A DNA stretch of 64,000 nucleotides from JBCCTX01 sp965263105 (GTDB lineage: Bacteria > Bacteroidota > Bacteroidia > J057). The position numbers and the translations under genes were made by a program. The notes under the pieces are model-generated. The model was not told the DNA's origin. It worked only from the letters and a program-made list of their open reading frames with translations, and searched no databases. This document shows positions 10,801 to 20,048 of the stretch, one piece after another (position 1 is the stretch's first letter; each line of letters begins with the position of its first letter). The DNA lies in contig CBDHGL010000006.1 of the NCBI GenBank assembly GCA_965263105.1, positions 434,001 through 498,000 of the forward strand, given 5' to 3'.

Positions 10801-13800
10801 CTTGAGTAGGTACTGTGTCCTGACACATAACCCGCAAAGGGAGGGGTAACAAAGGAAGGGCGTTGGTAAGGCCACCATTCTTCTGCCAAAATCCAATCTA
10901 CTCCTGCTACGTCTGTATCAGGATTGAGGATGTAATTGGGTCCCTTCCATCCTTTAATTTTTATCTTTCCCACATTCACATTTCCCGGTCCTGCCAGGGG
11001 ATCCCCTGCAGCAATGAGTTCGATATAGCCCGGTACCAGGGGAATGCCGTCAGGATCATAGCTTGCCGATCCAGGATTTGAGCTTTGACCTTTGTCTGCC
11101 ATAGCTCTAATGGCTGATACGGGGCGGATATAGTCATAATATCCCTTTACCCCCCAAGCCGTGATAGCCGCATCGTGCATGGTTCCTCCCAGGGTAAAAT
11201 AGCTTTTGATATCCCATTCCAAGTCGGAAAGTTCCGGCCCCTGCCCTTTCCATTTGGGACTAAATTGAGGATGGTCTCGAACGTAGTTTAAGATCGTGAA
11301 CCAGTGTCCGGGAGGTGTTTCTGAATCGGGGCCATCCGCCCAAAATTCTGCCAACACTCGGGCATAGTCGCCTCTGGGAACCATCTGCGCCTGATAAGGC
11401 GCATTTGTTCTAGGATTAATATTTCTTCCATTCCCAATCACCCCACCATCCAGATAATTGTAGAACTGGTCATGGTCGGCAAAAGTAGTGGGCATTTGGC
11501 TTACATCAATATTGCCAATGGCTCCAGGCGAAATGTCCCACATGACTCCATCGGAAGGATCCAGGTGTGCACTCCAGGTAGCTACCATGCTAAAGGCCCA
11601 TTTATAAACATCATCTCCTGCTCCTCCTAGTTGAGGAGGGGTTCCGGGATCGTGGTAAACCTCATAGGTATCTCCATTTTGCGAATAGGTATTCTTGTCT
11701 CCATCTGTGAGGGCGAAAGGACTTACTCGCCCCCATTCTGGACTTAGGAATTCTGGTACGGCCGCTTCGATCACATTCCCTGCCTGATCGATAAATACAT
11801 CAAAGGCAATGGGCTGCCATCGATTGAAATCTGTCAGATTGGGGTTACCGGGTCGGGCAATTTCGATGAAATTATTTACCGGGCTGTAAAAGGTATTGCC
11901 ATAGTCATTGGCCTCATTGGCTTGATCCTGAAGGCCGAAGGCGATCACCCGGTCGGCAATGTAGTTCCCCAATCGAGCGGGAGAACCTCCCTGGTAACTG
12001 GTTCCGGTTATGCCGGTATTGTATCCCAACTCCTGCATAAGCTGGTTGGCCAGACTTTGGATGTAATCGCGGCCGGGAGAGTTGGCAAAACGATGTAGAA
12101 CCAGGCGATAGGCGGCATAACTCATGGCCTCCTCTTGTGCAGCTATCGGATTAGATGCGACTGGTATGCCATCAAAAGGTATAGAAAAACCATCTAAGGT
12201 ATTCCCAAGAAAGTACTGGAGGGATACCTCTTCATAGGCAGACCATGCGTCGTACATGGCTCCTGTAATATGGTGAAGATTTCTGGCGTGGACAGTTGGA
12301 CGGGCAAAATCATTGCGTATGGCTTCTAATACCACCTCATTCCATTTTCTCGCAACAGAATGACTGGGGTCAAACACATAGGGGTCTGAAGCGGCCACGC
12401 TTCCAAAGTCTTGGTCTGACAATGAGCCATCGCTGACAGTTAGGGTAACCGTAAAGTTCTCTGCGTCGGTAAACGTATGACTTGGACTGACTCCACTACC
12501 TGTACTTCCATCCCCAAAGTCCCAAGAATAAGTTAGGTTATCGCCGTCGGGATCTGTAGAAGTTGAAGCGTCAAAGCTAACCTGAAGGGGAGTAGTTCCA
12601 GAAGCTGGGGTGAAGCTAAAAGACGCTTCCGGGGCTCTGTTGGGAATAGGCGCACAAGCTGTAATCACTACGTCGTCAATATATACCTGGTCCCCGTTGG
12701 CTGTAGCATCACAACGGAAGCGAAACTGGGTATTTGAAGAAAAAGGACCTGAAAGAACGACCGAGGCACTTTCACGTTGGTTGTTCTGGAACTCATCCCC
12801 CAAATTCCATTCTTCCATGGTAGCAAAGCTGGCCCCTCCATTAGAAGATAGTTGAAGCCAAAAATCTTCGGTCGAGCCATCAAAGCTATTGGTGATATAG
12901 GAAAAACTGACGGTAACCTCTGAATATGCACTTAAATCCAGGTTGTCAGTAGTCATCAAAGAGGAACTGGAATTATCTTGTAATTGAATGGAATAAGTAC
13001 CACTATTGGCAAAAGTCACATCGTTGAGTCGGATGGCATCATCCCCTCCATCATTCCAAATACCCCAACCTGTTTCGAAGTCCTCTGAATTAATCACTTC
13101 AGGGATACAATCCCCTTCTCCGATGGCCACGACTACCGTGTCAGCAAAGGCAGAAACCCGCCCATCATTTACTTCTAAAATAACCGTATATACTCCCGGA
13201 TCATTGAAGGTATTGGAAACAGTAGCACCAGAGGCCGAATTGCCATCTCCAAAGTTCCAACTATAGGTGAGCGGGTCTCCATCTGGATCAGATGATGCAC
13301 TGGCATCAAAGGTCAGAAAGAGTGGAGCATCTCCGGAGGTTGCGCTGGGCGTAAATACGGCGAAAGGAGCAGTATTGACAATTCCTGTCTCTGTGATGGG
13401 TAAAAACTGGTCAGCAGCAGGGTTTAATACTTCATCTACCAGCCCTGAAGGCCATTTTACAACGATTTTATCGATCTGTGTGCTGCTTCCCAGTCCTACA
13501 TGTTGGGTAAAGGTATTCATGATGCCATAGCCTTCCCCCGAGCGCACCTCTCGGATTTGCTTTCCCCAAGGGCCATATACTTCTATCCGAGCCCCTATAC
13601 CATTGATATTACTTTGCGTCCCTTCCAATTGAATAGCAATAAAGTGATTGCTATTTCCATTGTTCATAAAAATTTCGTCTGGCTCCCCTCCAAGAGAATT
13701 GAATCCACGCCCATGGCCCGCATATATATCCAAAAAGCCATCGTGGTTGAGGTCCCCTACTGCAAAAGAGTGAACCGTAAAAGAATTAAAGGGGTTAGAA

Positions 13801-14933
13801 GCCCGGGTAAACGTCCCATCCCCATCATTGTAGAAGAGGTAGTGGTCCGTACCTGCAAAAAGGAGATCTACATAGCCATCATTGTCAAAATCCCGAAAAA
13901 TAGCTTGAATTCCTTCCAAACTGGAAGAGCCCTGAAGGGTTGGGAGAAAACCACTGCCCGAAGTAATATCTGAGAAGGTTCCATTCCCATTGTTGCGGTA
14001 GAGTTTACAGTCATCTCCATGGTTATTGACGAAGGCATCCATGTCTCCATCATTGTCTATATCTGCAAAATCCGTCGTCCAGGTTTGAGCGCCAATACGC
14101 AATCCTGCGGAGCCTGCGACATCCGTGAAAACATTGTTGCCGTCATTTTGAAGGAGCTTATTGATCCGCCTCAAATCGCTGGAACTGCTTACCCCTAGAC
14201 GACACTTAGAGAGATACATGTCCAGGTCTCCATCATTGTCGTAGTCGGTCCAGATTGAGGCATAGTTCCCAGAGTGGTCGCTACCAGGAGATTGGGTATT
14301 GATTAGGCTATTGTCCAGGACAAAAGTTCCATTGCCTGTATTTCGATATTTACGGCTATCACTTTCGTCACTACAGGCGAATATGTCCAGAGAGCCATCA
14401 TTGTTGATGTCGACAAAGTTACTGCCTTGAACGAAAATATTGGAGTTACTCAAAATGGAGGAGGTGAATTGTCCTTGAGCATTCCCCGTAACCAGCTTTA
14501 TATTATTGTAGGCTCCCCCGGCCATGATATCATTGATCCCATTTTCGTCAAAATCCCCTACGCAAAGGGCCCATTCGGAACCAGAGTTGAGGGTCCCATA
14601 GTTTTGTTGGGAAAAAATCTGGCCAGAGCCATTTTGGAAAGAGATTTTCAAAGTAACTCGGTCATCCAAGTGGATAATGTCATCTTTTCCGTCCCCATTC
14701 ATGTCGGCTATACCAATAGGAGCCCCGCTGTAAATGGCACCGGGGTAAAGGGAGCTTTGGTTGCTAAAACTCACCTGGCCTTTTAAGCCCAGGGAAAAAA
14801 ATATCCCCCATGCGAAAAGAAAGAGTAGGCTTCGGAAGCTGCCATTGAGAAGATTTCTAGAATTAGTATGAAACTGCTCCAATAGAGCATATCCATACCC
14901 ATGAGTATATGATTTTCTCATAAGGATGTGCAT
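7854..14933 (-). CDS. Giant T9SS-secreted FG-GAP/ASPIC propeller fused to vanadium-haloperoxidase-like domain and four discoidin domains
   Basis: 2359 residues. A signal/TM segment (about 33-52) precedes FG-GAP/VCBS propeller repeats (DxNxDGxxD, e.g. ADMNGDGKDD, DIDNDGDMDA) and an ASPIC/UnbV domain (about 424-511). Then come PKD 1 (516-601), a MAM-like jelly roll (607-761) and PKD 2 (764-844). A vanadium-dependent haloperoxidase-like PAP2 domain follows (about 848-1467) with YVSGHSTYSRAA near 1370 and SRIWGGIHPSLDD near 1440. These match the (P)SGH and SRxxxGxHxxxD vanadate/phosphate-binding motifs. The usual Lys of KxxxxxxRP is not seen (EEWWPYQRPSF). Four F5/8 C domains follow (about 1478-1627, 1711-1864, 1947-2098, 2104-2260), the first three separated by two GPFAEDAG modules, then a T9SS domain (about 2280-2359). 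Halogenating or phosphatase chemistry at the cell surface is plausible but unproven. The start could also be the Met at residue 5. Confidence 0.85.
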   Translation of the reverse strand: MHILMRKSYTHGYGYALLEQFHTNSRNLLNGSFRSLLFLFAWGIFFSLGLKGQVSFSNQSSLYPGAIYSGAPIGIADMNGDGKDDIIHLDDRVTLKISFQNGSGQIFSQQNYGTLNSGSEWALCVGDFDENGINDIMAGGAYNNIKLVTGNAQGQFTSSILSNSNIFVQGSNFVDINNDGSLDIFACSDESDSRKYRNTGNGTFVLDNSLINTQSPGSDHSGNYASIWTDYDNDGDLDMYLSKCRLGVSSSSDLRRINKLLQNDGNNVFTDVAGSAGLRIGAQTWTTDFADIDNDGDMDAFVNNHGDDCKLYRNNGNGTFSDITSGSGFLPTLQGSSSLEGIQAIFRDFDNDGYVDLLFAGTDHYLFYNDGDGTFTRASNPFNSFTVHSFAVGDLNHDGFLDIYAGHGRGFNSLGGEPDEIFMNNGNSNHFIAIQLEGTQSNINGIGARIEVYGPWGKQIREVRSGEGYGIMNTFTQHVGLGSSTQIDKIVVKWPSGLVDEVLNPAADQFLPITETGIVNTAPFAVFTPSATSGDAPLFLTFDASASSDPDGDPLTYSWNFGDGNSASGATVSNTFNDPGVYTVILEVNDGRVSAFADTVVVAIGEGDCIPEVINSEDFETGWGIWNDGGDDAIRLNDVTFANSGTYSIQLQDNSSSSLMTTDNLDLSAYSEVTVSFSYITNSFDGSTEDFWLQLSSNGGASFATMEEWNLGDEFQNNQRESASVVLSGPFSSNTQFRFRCDATANGDQVYIDDVVITACAPIPNRAPEASFSFTPASGTTPLQVSFDASTSTDPDGDNLTYSWDFGDGSTGSGVSPSHTFTDAENFTVTLTVSDGSLSDQDFGSVAASDPYVFDPSHSVARKWNEVVLEAIRNDFARPTVHARNLHHITGAMYDAWSAYEEVSLQYFLGNTLDGFSIPFDGIPVASNPIAAQEEAMSYAAYRLVLHRFANSPGRDYIQSLANQLMQELGYNTGITGTSYQGGSPARLGNYIADRVIAFGLQDQANEANDYGNTFYSPVNNFIEIARPGNPNLTDFNRWQPIAFDVFIDQAGNVIEAAVPEFLSPEWGRVSPFALTDGDKNTYSQNGDTYEVYHDPGTPPQLGGAGDDVYKWAFSMVATWSAHLDPSDGVMWDISPGAIGNIDVSQMPTTFADHDQFYNYLDGGVIGNGRNINPRTNAPYQAQMVPRGDYARVLAEFWADGPDSETPPGHWFTILNYVRDHPQFSPKWKGQGPELSDLEWDIKSYFTLGGTMHDAAITAWGVKGYYDYIRPVSAIRAMADKGQSSNPGSASYDPDGIPLVPGYIELIAAGDPLAGPGNVNVGKIKIKGWKGPNYILNPDTDVAGVDWILAEEWWPYQRPSFVTPPFAGYVSGHSTYSRAAAEVMTFMTGDEYFPGGMGEFLCPKDEFLVFENGPSIDVTLQWATYRDASDECSLSRIWGGIHPSLDDVPGRLMGIEVGIDAFAFSDSIIAPPSNGTCDTPQNLALGEDASQSSTYGAGLATYANDGNTSGSSPWTADLQHTTNESQPWWQVDLGQLSDISSLTIYNRTDGSQNRLKDFYVLISQSAFDPAASLSDHLANGAITQEFFSGPAGAQVTLPLSVSGRFVRIQLSGSSILHMAEVEVWGCPSDSDPCEGADPVEIVAAGPFAEDAGPQQLQATPAGGTWSGAVSGTGVFDPAQGPGTYSVSYTFTNGAGCTQTDSKEIVVNPVGGCSGTSNLALSQPASQSSTYGIGLATIANDGNTTGSSPWTADLQHTTSEANPWWEVDLGVLSQIDQINIFNRTDGNQERLKNFYILVSSSPMTSANSLSELLNDPAVEQIYFPGSAGLQESILTNVSGRHVRIQLSGNGILHMAEVEVIGCTSGNDPCLGAAPVVISSAGPFAEDAGIQTLTASPSGGTWGGAAVSNGTFDPAQGPGTYTVSYTYTNGNGCTQTDTEEITVTPVVAGCSNPVNLALNQPASQSSTYGIGEALYAVDGNTSGTSPWTADLQHTTNEAQPWWEVDLGATSQVVQVKLYNRSDGSQNRLRDFYVMVSNDPFDANASLADHLANSSINKTFFSGPAGAQELINTNMSGRYLRIQLSGNNILHMAEVEVWGCVGGAVDPCQNGGSQNLAFGQPAEQSSVYGFGNASVGVDGDTDGTRGPWGNASILHTQREDQPWWQVDLGTESSIDELVLYNRTNCCQVRLSDFYIFVSNTPFASDATLSGLLADPSITSQFFSGAAGDQESISMSASGRYVRIQLSANNEILHLAEIEVMGCPITSQSARFGLAQAGVEEEAQSPELLVYPNPATSEVHIELLNVAQGEILHYSLFNLTGQQVWTKQGTRSISTTINHLPRGIYLLRIKGEDWTGVKQLMVR

Positions 14934-14981
14934 AAAAACTTACAGAATCGATGTGCGAGCGTGCAAAAAATTACACACAAA

Positions 14982-15012
14982 TTTAATTAAAATTATGCTA
15001 ATTTTAATTAAA
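14982..15012. repeat. AT-only perfect inverted repeat, 14-bp arms
   Basis: Arms 14982-14995 and 14999-15012 (TTTAATTAAAATTA and its complement) are perfectly paired around a TGC loop. The palindrome lies about 24 nt past the stop of the gene ending at 15036 and about 50 nt upstream of the start at 14933. It could be a weak terminator, an operator or an mRNA-end stabiliser. Confidence 0.6.
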
Positions 15013-15035
15013 AAAATATATTATTTTTCGAATCA

Positions 15036-18000
15036 CTATTCTAACTGAACTCGACTGATATCAGACCACTGCTCTCCATTCACCTGTATGGTATATATTC
15101 CCCTTGCCAATTTGCTCACATCTATTGAAGTAACACCTTCAGTGCTTCTCACTTCCTTGACCCGCTGACCAGCCAAATTATATAGTATCATCTCCACTTG
15201 GTTTTGGGGGGTCGGTTGTAAGGTTTGGACAATCAAGACTTTCTTAGCTGGGTTAGGAAATACCTTTATTCTCGTCCTTACTTGATCCAATTCTGAATCT
15301 ATCCCTTCACTTGCACCCACAAACCTAGATGCCTGGCTGCTTTCACTACATCCCCATACCTCTACTTCCGCCACATGAAGTTGTATTTCTCTAGAGTGCT
15401 GAATCCTCACATAACGTCCGTCCATTCCTATCTGGAACAGTTCTGTCAATCCTGCAGATCCCGAAAAGGTCACATGGTAGATTTCTGGGTCATTCCTTAA
15501 GGAAGTCAAGGTTGCATTGGTCGGGAAAGGTTTGCTAGAAACAAAGACTGAAAAGTTGTTGAGACGTCCAAAGCAACAATCAGTACGGTTGTAAATCTTT
15601 ACTTGTTCTATAGAAACCTGGGCCCCCAAATCAACCTGCCACCAGGGCTGGTTTTCTACCTCTGTATGGGCCAGATCGGGAACCCAAGGGGAGGTGCCTT
15701 CAGTAACTCCATCTACCGCAATATCCGAAGTCCCCAGTCCATAGGTACTTGATTGATCGGTAGGTTTACCAAAGGCTAAATTTGTGGCTTGTTCGCATAA
15801 TTCGCCAATCCCCTCCGTGCACCCATCGATTGGAAAGGTTTCTTGGTAAGTATTCGCATAGCTATTCCCTACTTTGACCAAGCCTGTAGGGTTGTAATGC
15901 AATAGATCCGAATTCAAATTAGCGCCATTGGGTAGGTTATTTTGATTATAATAAACTGTATCCAAGTCTATGTAGAATATATTGGGGTCTAAAGAAGCTA
16001 CTTGTTTCTGGGCCAATTGGACAGCCTCTTCTTCTGCCTGACTGGCATTGGGATTGTATACTGAAGCTACGAAAAAGGGGAGTTCTGAGCCATATTCTGT
16101 TCTTAAAGCAGCTATGAATTCTTCCAAATTCGCTTGGTATTTTGGAGCTCGGGCGGCGTTCATATCTCCTTCGCCCTGATGCCAGAAGAAACCCGCTACT
16201 CTATAGGGGATAGATTGTTGATCCAGTTCTGCGAGACGATCACTTACATAAGAGATCAATTTGGGGAACATACCCGATTTGCCATCTGAATCATTCGCCG
16301 GAATAGAGGCCGTAGGATCCCAATGGACATCCAGATTCGTACCTCCTTTAGCCACTTTGATGAGCCCCAGGTTGCTGTAGCCCTTATTAAGCATCTGCCT
16401 ACTGAAGGACAGTTCAGGACCAAAACCAAATTTATCTACCTCCACAGGAAGGAGTTGCATAATATCCCAGGAACCTGAAGTGTTTTCCCCTGGGATATGC
16501 CAGGCATACTGTATATATGAATCCTTTGGATCGGGTCCTACCTTCAGAATACTGAGGGTATTCTTGACCCCTACTGCATTTGATTGGCCTGCTACGATAA
16601 AAATATCCAATACCTGGGGTTTTACCCAGATGGTCGTGGTATCTGCATCTTGGCAATTTGCCCCACTTTGATGGGTATAAATCACAGTATATACCCCCGG
16701 ACATCCTGGATCAAAGGCCCCTGTTGGGGTTACATCTCCACTCCAGGTCCCTCCTTCGGGACTGGCTGTTAGTTGAATAACATTCTGGCTAGGGCTTATT
16801 GGCCCTATGGGATCAATCCTTGCCTGACAAGGATCTGAACCTGGCAATACTTGTATGTTGATCTCCGCCTTACGTATACATCCATTTTCATTCTCATAGG
16901 TGTACTCTACCTTATAGGAGCCCTGACCTATGGAGGGATCGAAGGTACCATCGGCAGACACTGGGCCTGACCAGCTACCGCCTGCAGGAGATGCCACCAA
17001 TCTATATACTCCGTCATCTTCAGTAAAAGGTCCCGCTCCGTCAATGAGCACCTCTGCTGCGTTGAAGCAGGGATCTGTGGGAGGACCTACCGTTATATTA
17101 ATTTTATCGGATTTAATACAGCCTTGACCAAAGTCATAGGTGTAAATTACTTCGTAAGTTCCTTTACCCATGCTTGGGTCAAAATCGCCATCGATATCGA
17201 CGGCCCCCGACCAAGTACCTCCAACAGGAGTTGCTATAAGCGTTTGGCTCCCGGCATCTTCTGCAAAAGGACCCACGGGGGGAATCAGTACCTCTGCTGT
17301 GTTGTAACAGGGGTCCGAAGGAGCCCCTACCCTAATTCTGATCGTATCGGACCCAATACAAGCATTGCCAAAATCGTAGACATAAATGGCTTCGTAGCTT
17401 CCCTCACCTACACTGGGATCAAAGTTCCCATTGCCATTTACGGCTCCCAACCAGGTGCCCCCCTGAGGGTTGGCGGTAAGGGTTTGTATGCCAGCATCCA
17501 TTGCAAAGGGTCCTACCGGATCAATAGTCACTTTAGGAGCTGGCAATTTGTTTAAAACTACCCTTTGTACAGATTGTGGGCAATCTCCATTTCCCCAGCG
17601 AACCCAAAGGTCATAGCTTCCTGCATTTAAGTCATTGAATGAAGCCTTTCCTTCTTTTACTGGGACTTTCAAAGAATAAGTCTTCCCTCCATCCAAGCTA
17701 AAAGCAATATTCACTCGGTCTACATTGTTTTCAAAGCTAATTTCAATACCGCCATCAGAATCACCACAGGATACGTCTGTAGAATTGACCGAAGAAATCA
17801 CAGGACTCATAAAAGCAGAAGAAATGGTAAATTCTCCAGATTGACTGTCCTTCCCGTCTACTACCAACCAAGTATAGACTCCTGGAAGGAGTTTATCGAG
17901 ATCTTCAACGGCCTGGCCGTTATGACTTACTGAAATTTCTCCCCTATTTGTTATAATTTGAACCCTTCCTAACTCGTCACAACTACTCGGCTGAATGGGA

Positions 18001-20048
18001 ATCACTTCCACTTCCATTGGGTTAACAATAACCTTGGGCTGAATAACATTAAAGGATTTTTTGACCTCAGATTCACAACCCTCAGAATCCTTAACAACTA
18101 AGGTAATCGCATAATTCCCTAACTGTGTGTATACATGACTTACTTGCTTCCCTTCTTTTTGTGTTCCATCTCCAAAGTCCCATTTGTAAGTTAAAAAATC
18201 TCCGTCTGGGTCCTGAGAACCGGAAGCATCGACAGATACTTCAAGCGGGGCCTGTTCAGAAGTTCTAGACAGGGAAAACTCTGCCTCTGGAGCCAAATTC
18301 TCTACAGAATATGCCTCAATTTCCAGTATATCTATGTAGACCTGGGTTAATTCGGTGTTATATGTTTTCTTATTGCTATAGCCCCCAAAAACCAGATCGT
18401 GTCTCCCAGGGCTCAGCCTTCCCAGACTCCGCTTTTCCTCCCTCCAACCTGTACCTCTGGGGTTTCCTCCGTTTCCATCTCCCCTTACCCTAGCTACAAT
18501 AAATTCTTGACCATCTAAAGAATAGATTACCTCACTATATTCATCCTCTTCGTAACCGGCGGCTTGAATCAGATTGTACCAAAATGATAGGTCAACTTCT
18601 GCTTCCTGATCCAGGAAAAAGGAATGGGTCCATCCACCAGACATACCCCAAATGCTTAGGTTATCTCTTCCCCCCAAAAATACCCCAAGAGAAGAGCCTC
18701 CAGATGGTCCAACACCTTGGCTCCACCTTCCCCAACTGTAAAAAGATGACTGGGTCCCTTTAAAGGGGTCATCGGTATAAGAGAATCCTGCATCTCCGGA
18801 TTCAAAAGCGTCTGCAAAATGGTAGACCCTCTCCCCTCCGGTAGAACAAAGGTCAACTTCATCTTGACTTTCAACTAATAGCAGGCGGCTTTCAGTAGAT
18901 TCTTCCTCTTTATAGGGAGAAAGGTTGGCTCCGGGAATGGGGAGATCCTCTTTCCCATCTGGCTTACGCCATTTTACCGATAGGTGGTCCCCGCCGCCCC
19001 CTTCCTTCATAAGGGCTTCAACATAATAGGACTGCCCTGCTTCCAAGTAAATATCTTGAGACTTTTGCTCTCCATATTTGTCCCATATATGCGGATTTGT
19101 CCAGCCAGGCACTTGGGCAATCCTTCGCTTATTGGCTGCACTACGGTCGCTACTTAACCACAACTCCCCATTGTCATCGCTTGACAACCAAAAGGTATAA
19201 ATTCCTGTTTGGGGAGGACAAATATAACCTCTTACTCGTACTCCATAGGAATCATGGACATTTAACGGAATTTCGAAGTGAGTAAGCATCTGAGTATAAG
19301 ATGCCTCTTTATCTACTGGAATATCTGCTACAGAATAGCTGTTTCCAATGTTCAACCATGATTCCATAAATAATTCCCCGGTAGCAGAACAAGCCGCCGT
19401 TTCAGATTTACTTTCTTCAAAGGGAGAAAGATAGGCTCCCGGAATAGGATGATCGTAGGTTCCATTTGGCTTGAGCCATTTAATTGAAAGGTGGTCGCCC
19501 CCAGTTCCCTCCTTCATCAAAGATTCTACATAATAAGACTGCCCCGCTTCCAGATAAATCTCACGAGATTGCTGTTCGGCATATTTGTCCCAAATATGAG
19601 GGTTTGTCCAACCAGGGACATGGGCAATTCTACGTTTGTTGGCCGGATTCCTGTCAGTACTTAACCACAATTCTCCATTGTCGTCGCTGGCCATCCAGAA
19701 GGTATAATATCCTGTTTGGGGAGGGCAAATATACCCCCTGAGCCGAACTCCATAAGAATCATGCGCATTCAAAGGAATTTCAAATTGGGAAAGTAACTGG
19801 GTGTAAGATGGGGCTTGGTCCACTGGGATATCTGCCACTGCATGGCTATCGCCGATATTTAACCAGGCCTCCATCAACAAGTTCCCTGTTCCAAAGCAGG
19901 CAGCTTCATGGCTAAAACTAGGCTCTCCATCCTGCTGAGGAGGGGAGAAGGCCCACAACAGGCAAGAAAGGCCTAAAAAAGTAATTTGAATACGAGACCA
20001 GATAGGTTTTCTAGGTTGATTATGCTTCATAAGGCTGGGATTTCCCAT
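15036..20048 (-). CDS. T9SS-secreted double-PA14/PKD protein with SASA-type carbohydrate esterase domain
   Basis: 1670 residues, with an alternative Met start at residue 7 (MKHNQPRK). A signal peptide (about 20-36) is followed by two near-identical PA14-like carbohydrate-binding domains (about 48-206 and 219-376; both have PPQTG.YTFW..SDDNGELWLS). Then come a jelly-roll domain (406-580), a PKD domain (586-670, WDFGDGTQKEG) and four Ig-like GPF..DAG modules. A SASA/sialate-O-acetylesterase-like SGNH domain occupies about 1149-1400: GQSNAVG with the Ser nucleophile near 1152, KVAKGGTNLDVHW, FFWHQGEGD and LLHYNPTG with the likely catalytic His near 1383. One F5/8 C domain with a Cys-Cys pair (about 1420-1568) and a T9SS domain (about 1583-1670) finish it. 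Likely role: deacetylation of an acetylated polysaccharide or glycan at the cell surface. The ester substrate cannot be read from sequence. Confidence 0.87.
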   Translation of the reverse strand: MGNPSLMKHNQPRKPIWSRIQITFLGLSCLLWAFSPPQQDGEPSFSHEAACFGTGNLLMEAWLNIGDSHAVADIPVDQAPSYTQLLSQFEIPLNAHDSYGVRLRGYICPPQTGYYTFWMASDDNGELWLSTDRNPANKRRIAHVPGWTNPHIWDKYAEQQSREIYLEAGQSYYVESLMKEGTGGDHLSIKWLKPNGTYDHPIPGAYLSPFEESKSETAACSATGELFMESWLNIGNSYSVADIPVDKEASYTQMLTHFEIPLNVHDSYGVRVRGYICPPQTGIYTFWLSSDDNGELWLSSDRSAANKRRIAQVPGWTNPHIWDKYGEQKSQDIYLEAGQSYYVEALMKEGGGGDHLSVKWRKPDGKEDLPIPGANLSPYKEEESTESRLLLVESQDEVDLCSTGGERVYHFADAFESGDAGFSYTDDPFKGTQSSFYSWGRWSQGVGPSGGSSLGVFLGGRDNLSIWGMSGGWTHSFFLDQEAEVDLSFWYNLIQAAGYEEDEYSEVIYSLDGQEFIVARVRGDGNGGNPRGTGWREEKRSLGRLSPGRHDLVFGGYSNKKTYNTELTQVYIDILEIEAYSVENLAPEAEFSLSRTSEQAPLEVSVDASGSQDPDGDFLTYKWDFGDGTQKEGKQVSHVYTQLGNYAITLVVKDSEGCESEVKKSFNVIQPKVIVNPMEVEVIPIQPSSCDELGRVQIITNRGEISVSHNGQAVEDLDKLLPGVYTWLVVDGKDSQSGEFTISSAFMSPVISSVNSTDVSCGDSDGGIEISFENNVDRVNIAFSLDGGKTYSLKVPVKEGKASFNDLNAGSYDLWVRWGNGDCPQSVQRVVLNKLPAPKVTIDPVGPFAMDAGIQTLTANPQGGTWLGAVNGNGNFDPSVGEGSYEAIYVYDFGNACIGSDTIRIRVGAPSDPCYNTAEVLIPPVGPFAEDAGSQTLIATPVGGTWSGAVDIDGDFDPSMGKGTYEVIYTYDFGQGCIKSDKINITVGPPTDPCFNAAEVLIDGAGPFTEDDGVYRLVASPAGGSWSGPVSADGTFDPSIGQGSYKVEYTYENENGCIRKAEINIQVLPGSDPCQARIDPIGPISPSQNVIQLTASPEGGTWSGDVTPTGAFDPGCPGVYTVIYTHQSGANCQDADTTTIWVKPQVLDIFIVAGQSNAVGVKNTLSILKVGPDPKDSYIQYAWHIPGENTSGSWDIMQLLPVEVDKFGFGPELSFSRQMLNKGYSNLGLIKVAKGGTNLDVHWDPTASIPANDSDGKSGMFPKLISYVSDRLAELDQQSIPYRVAGFFWHQGEGDMNAARAPKYQANLEEFIAALRTEYGSELPFFVASVYNPNASQAEEEAVQLAQKQVASLDPNIFYIDLDTVYYNQNNLPNGANLNSDLLHYNPTGLVKVGNSYANTYQETFPIDGCTEGIGELCEQATNLAFGKPTDQSSTYGLGTSDIAVDGVTEGTSPWVPDLAHTEVENQPWWQVDLGAQVSIEQVKIYNRTDCCFGRLNNFSVFVSSKPFPTNATLTSLRNDPEIYHVTFSGSAGLTELFQIGMDGRYVRIQHSREIQLHVAEVEVWGCSESSQASRFVGASEGIDSELDQVRTRIKVFPNPAKKVLIVQTLQPTPQNQVEMILYNLAGQRVKEVRSTEGVTSIDVSKLARGIYTIQVNGEQWSDISRVQLE

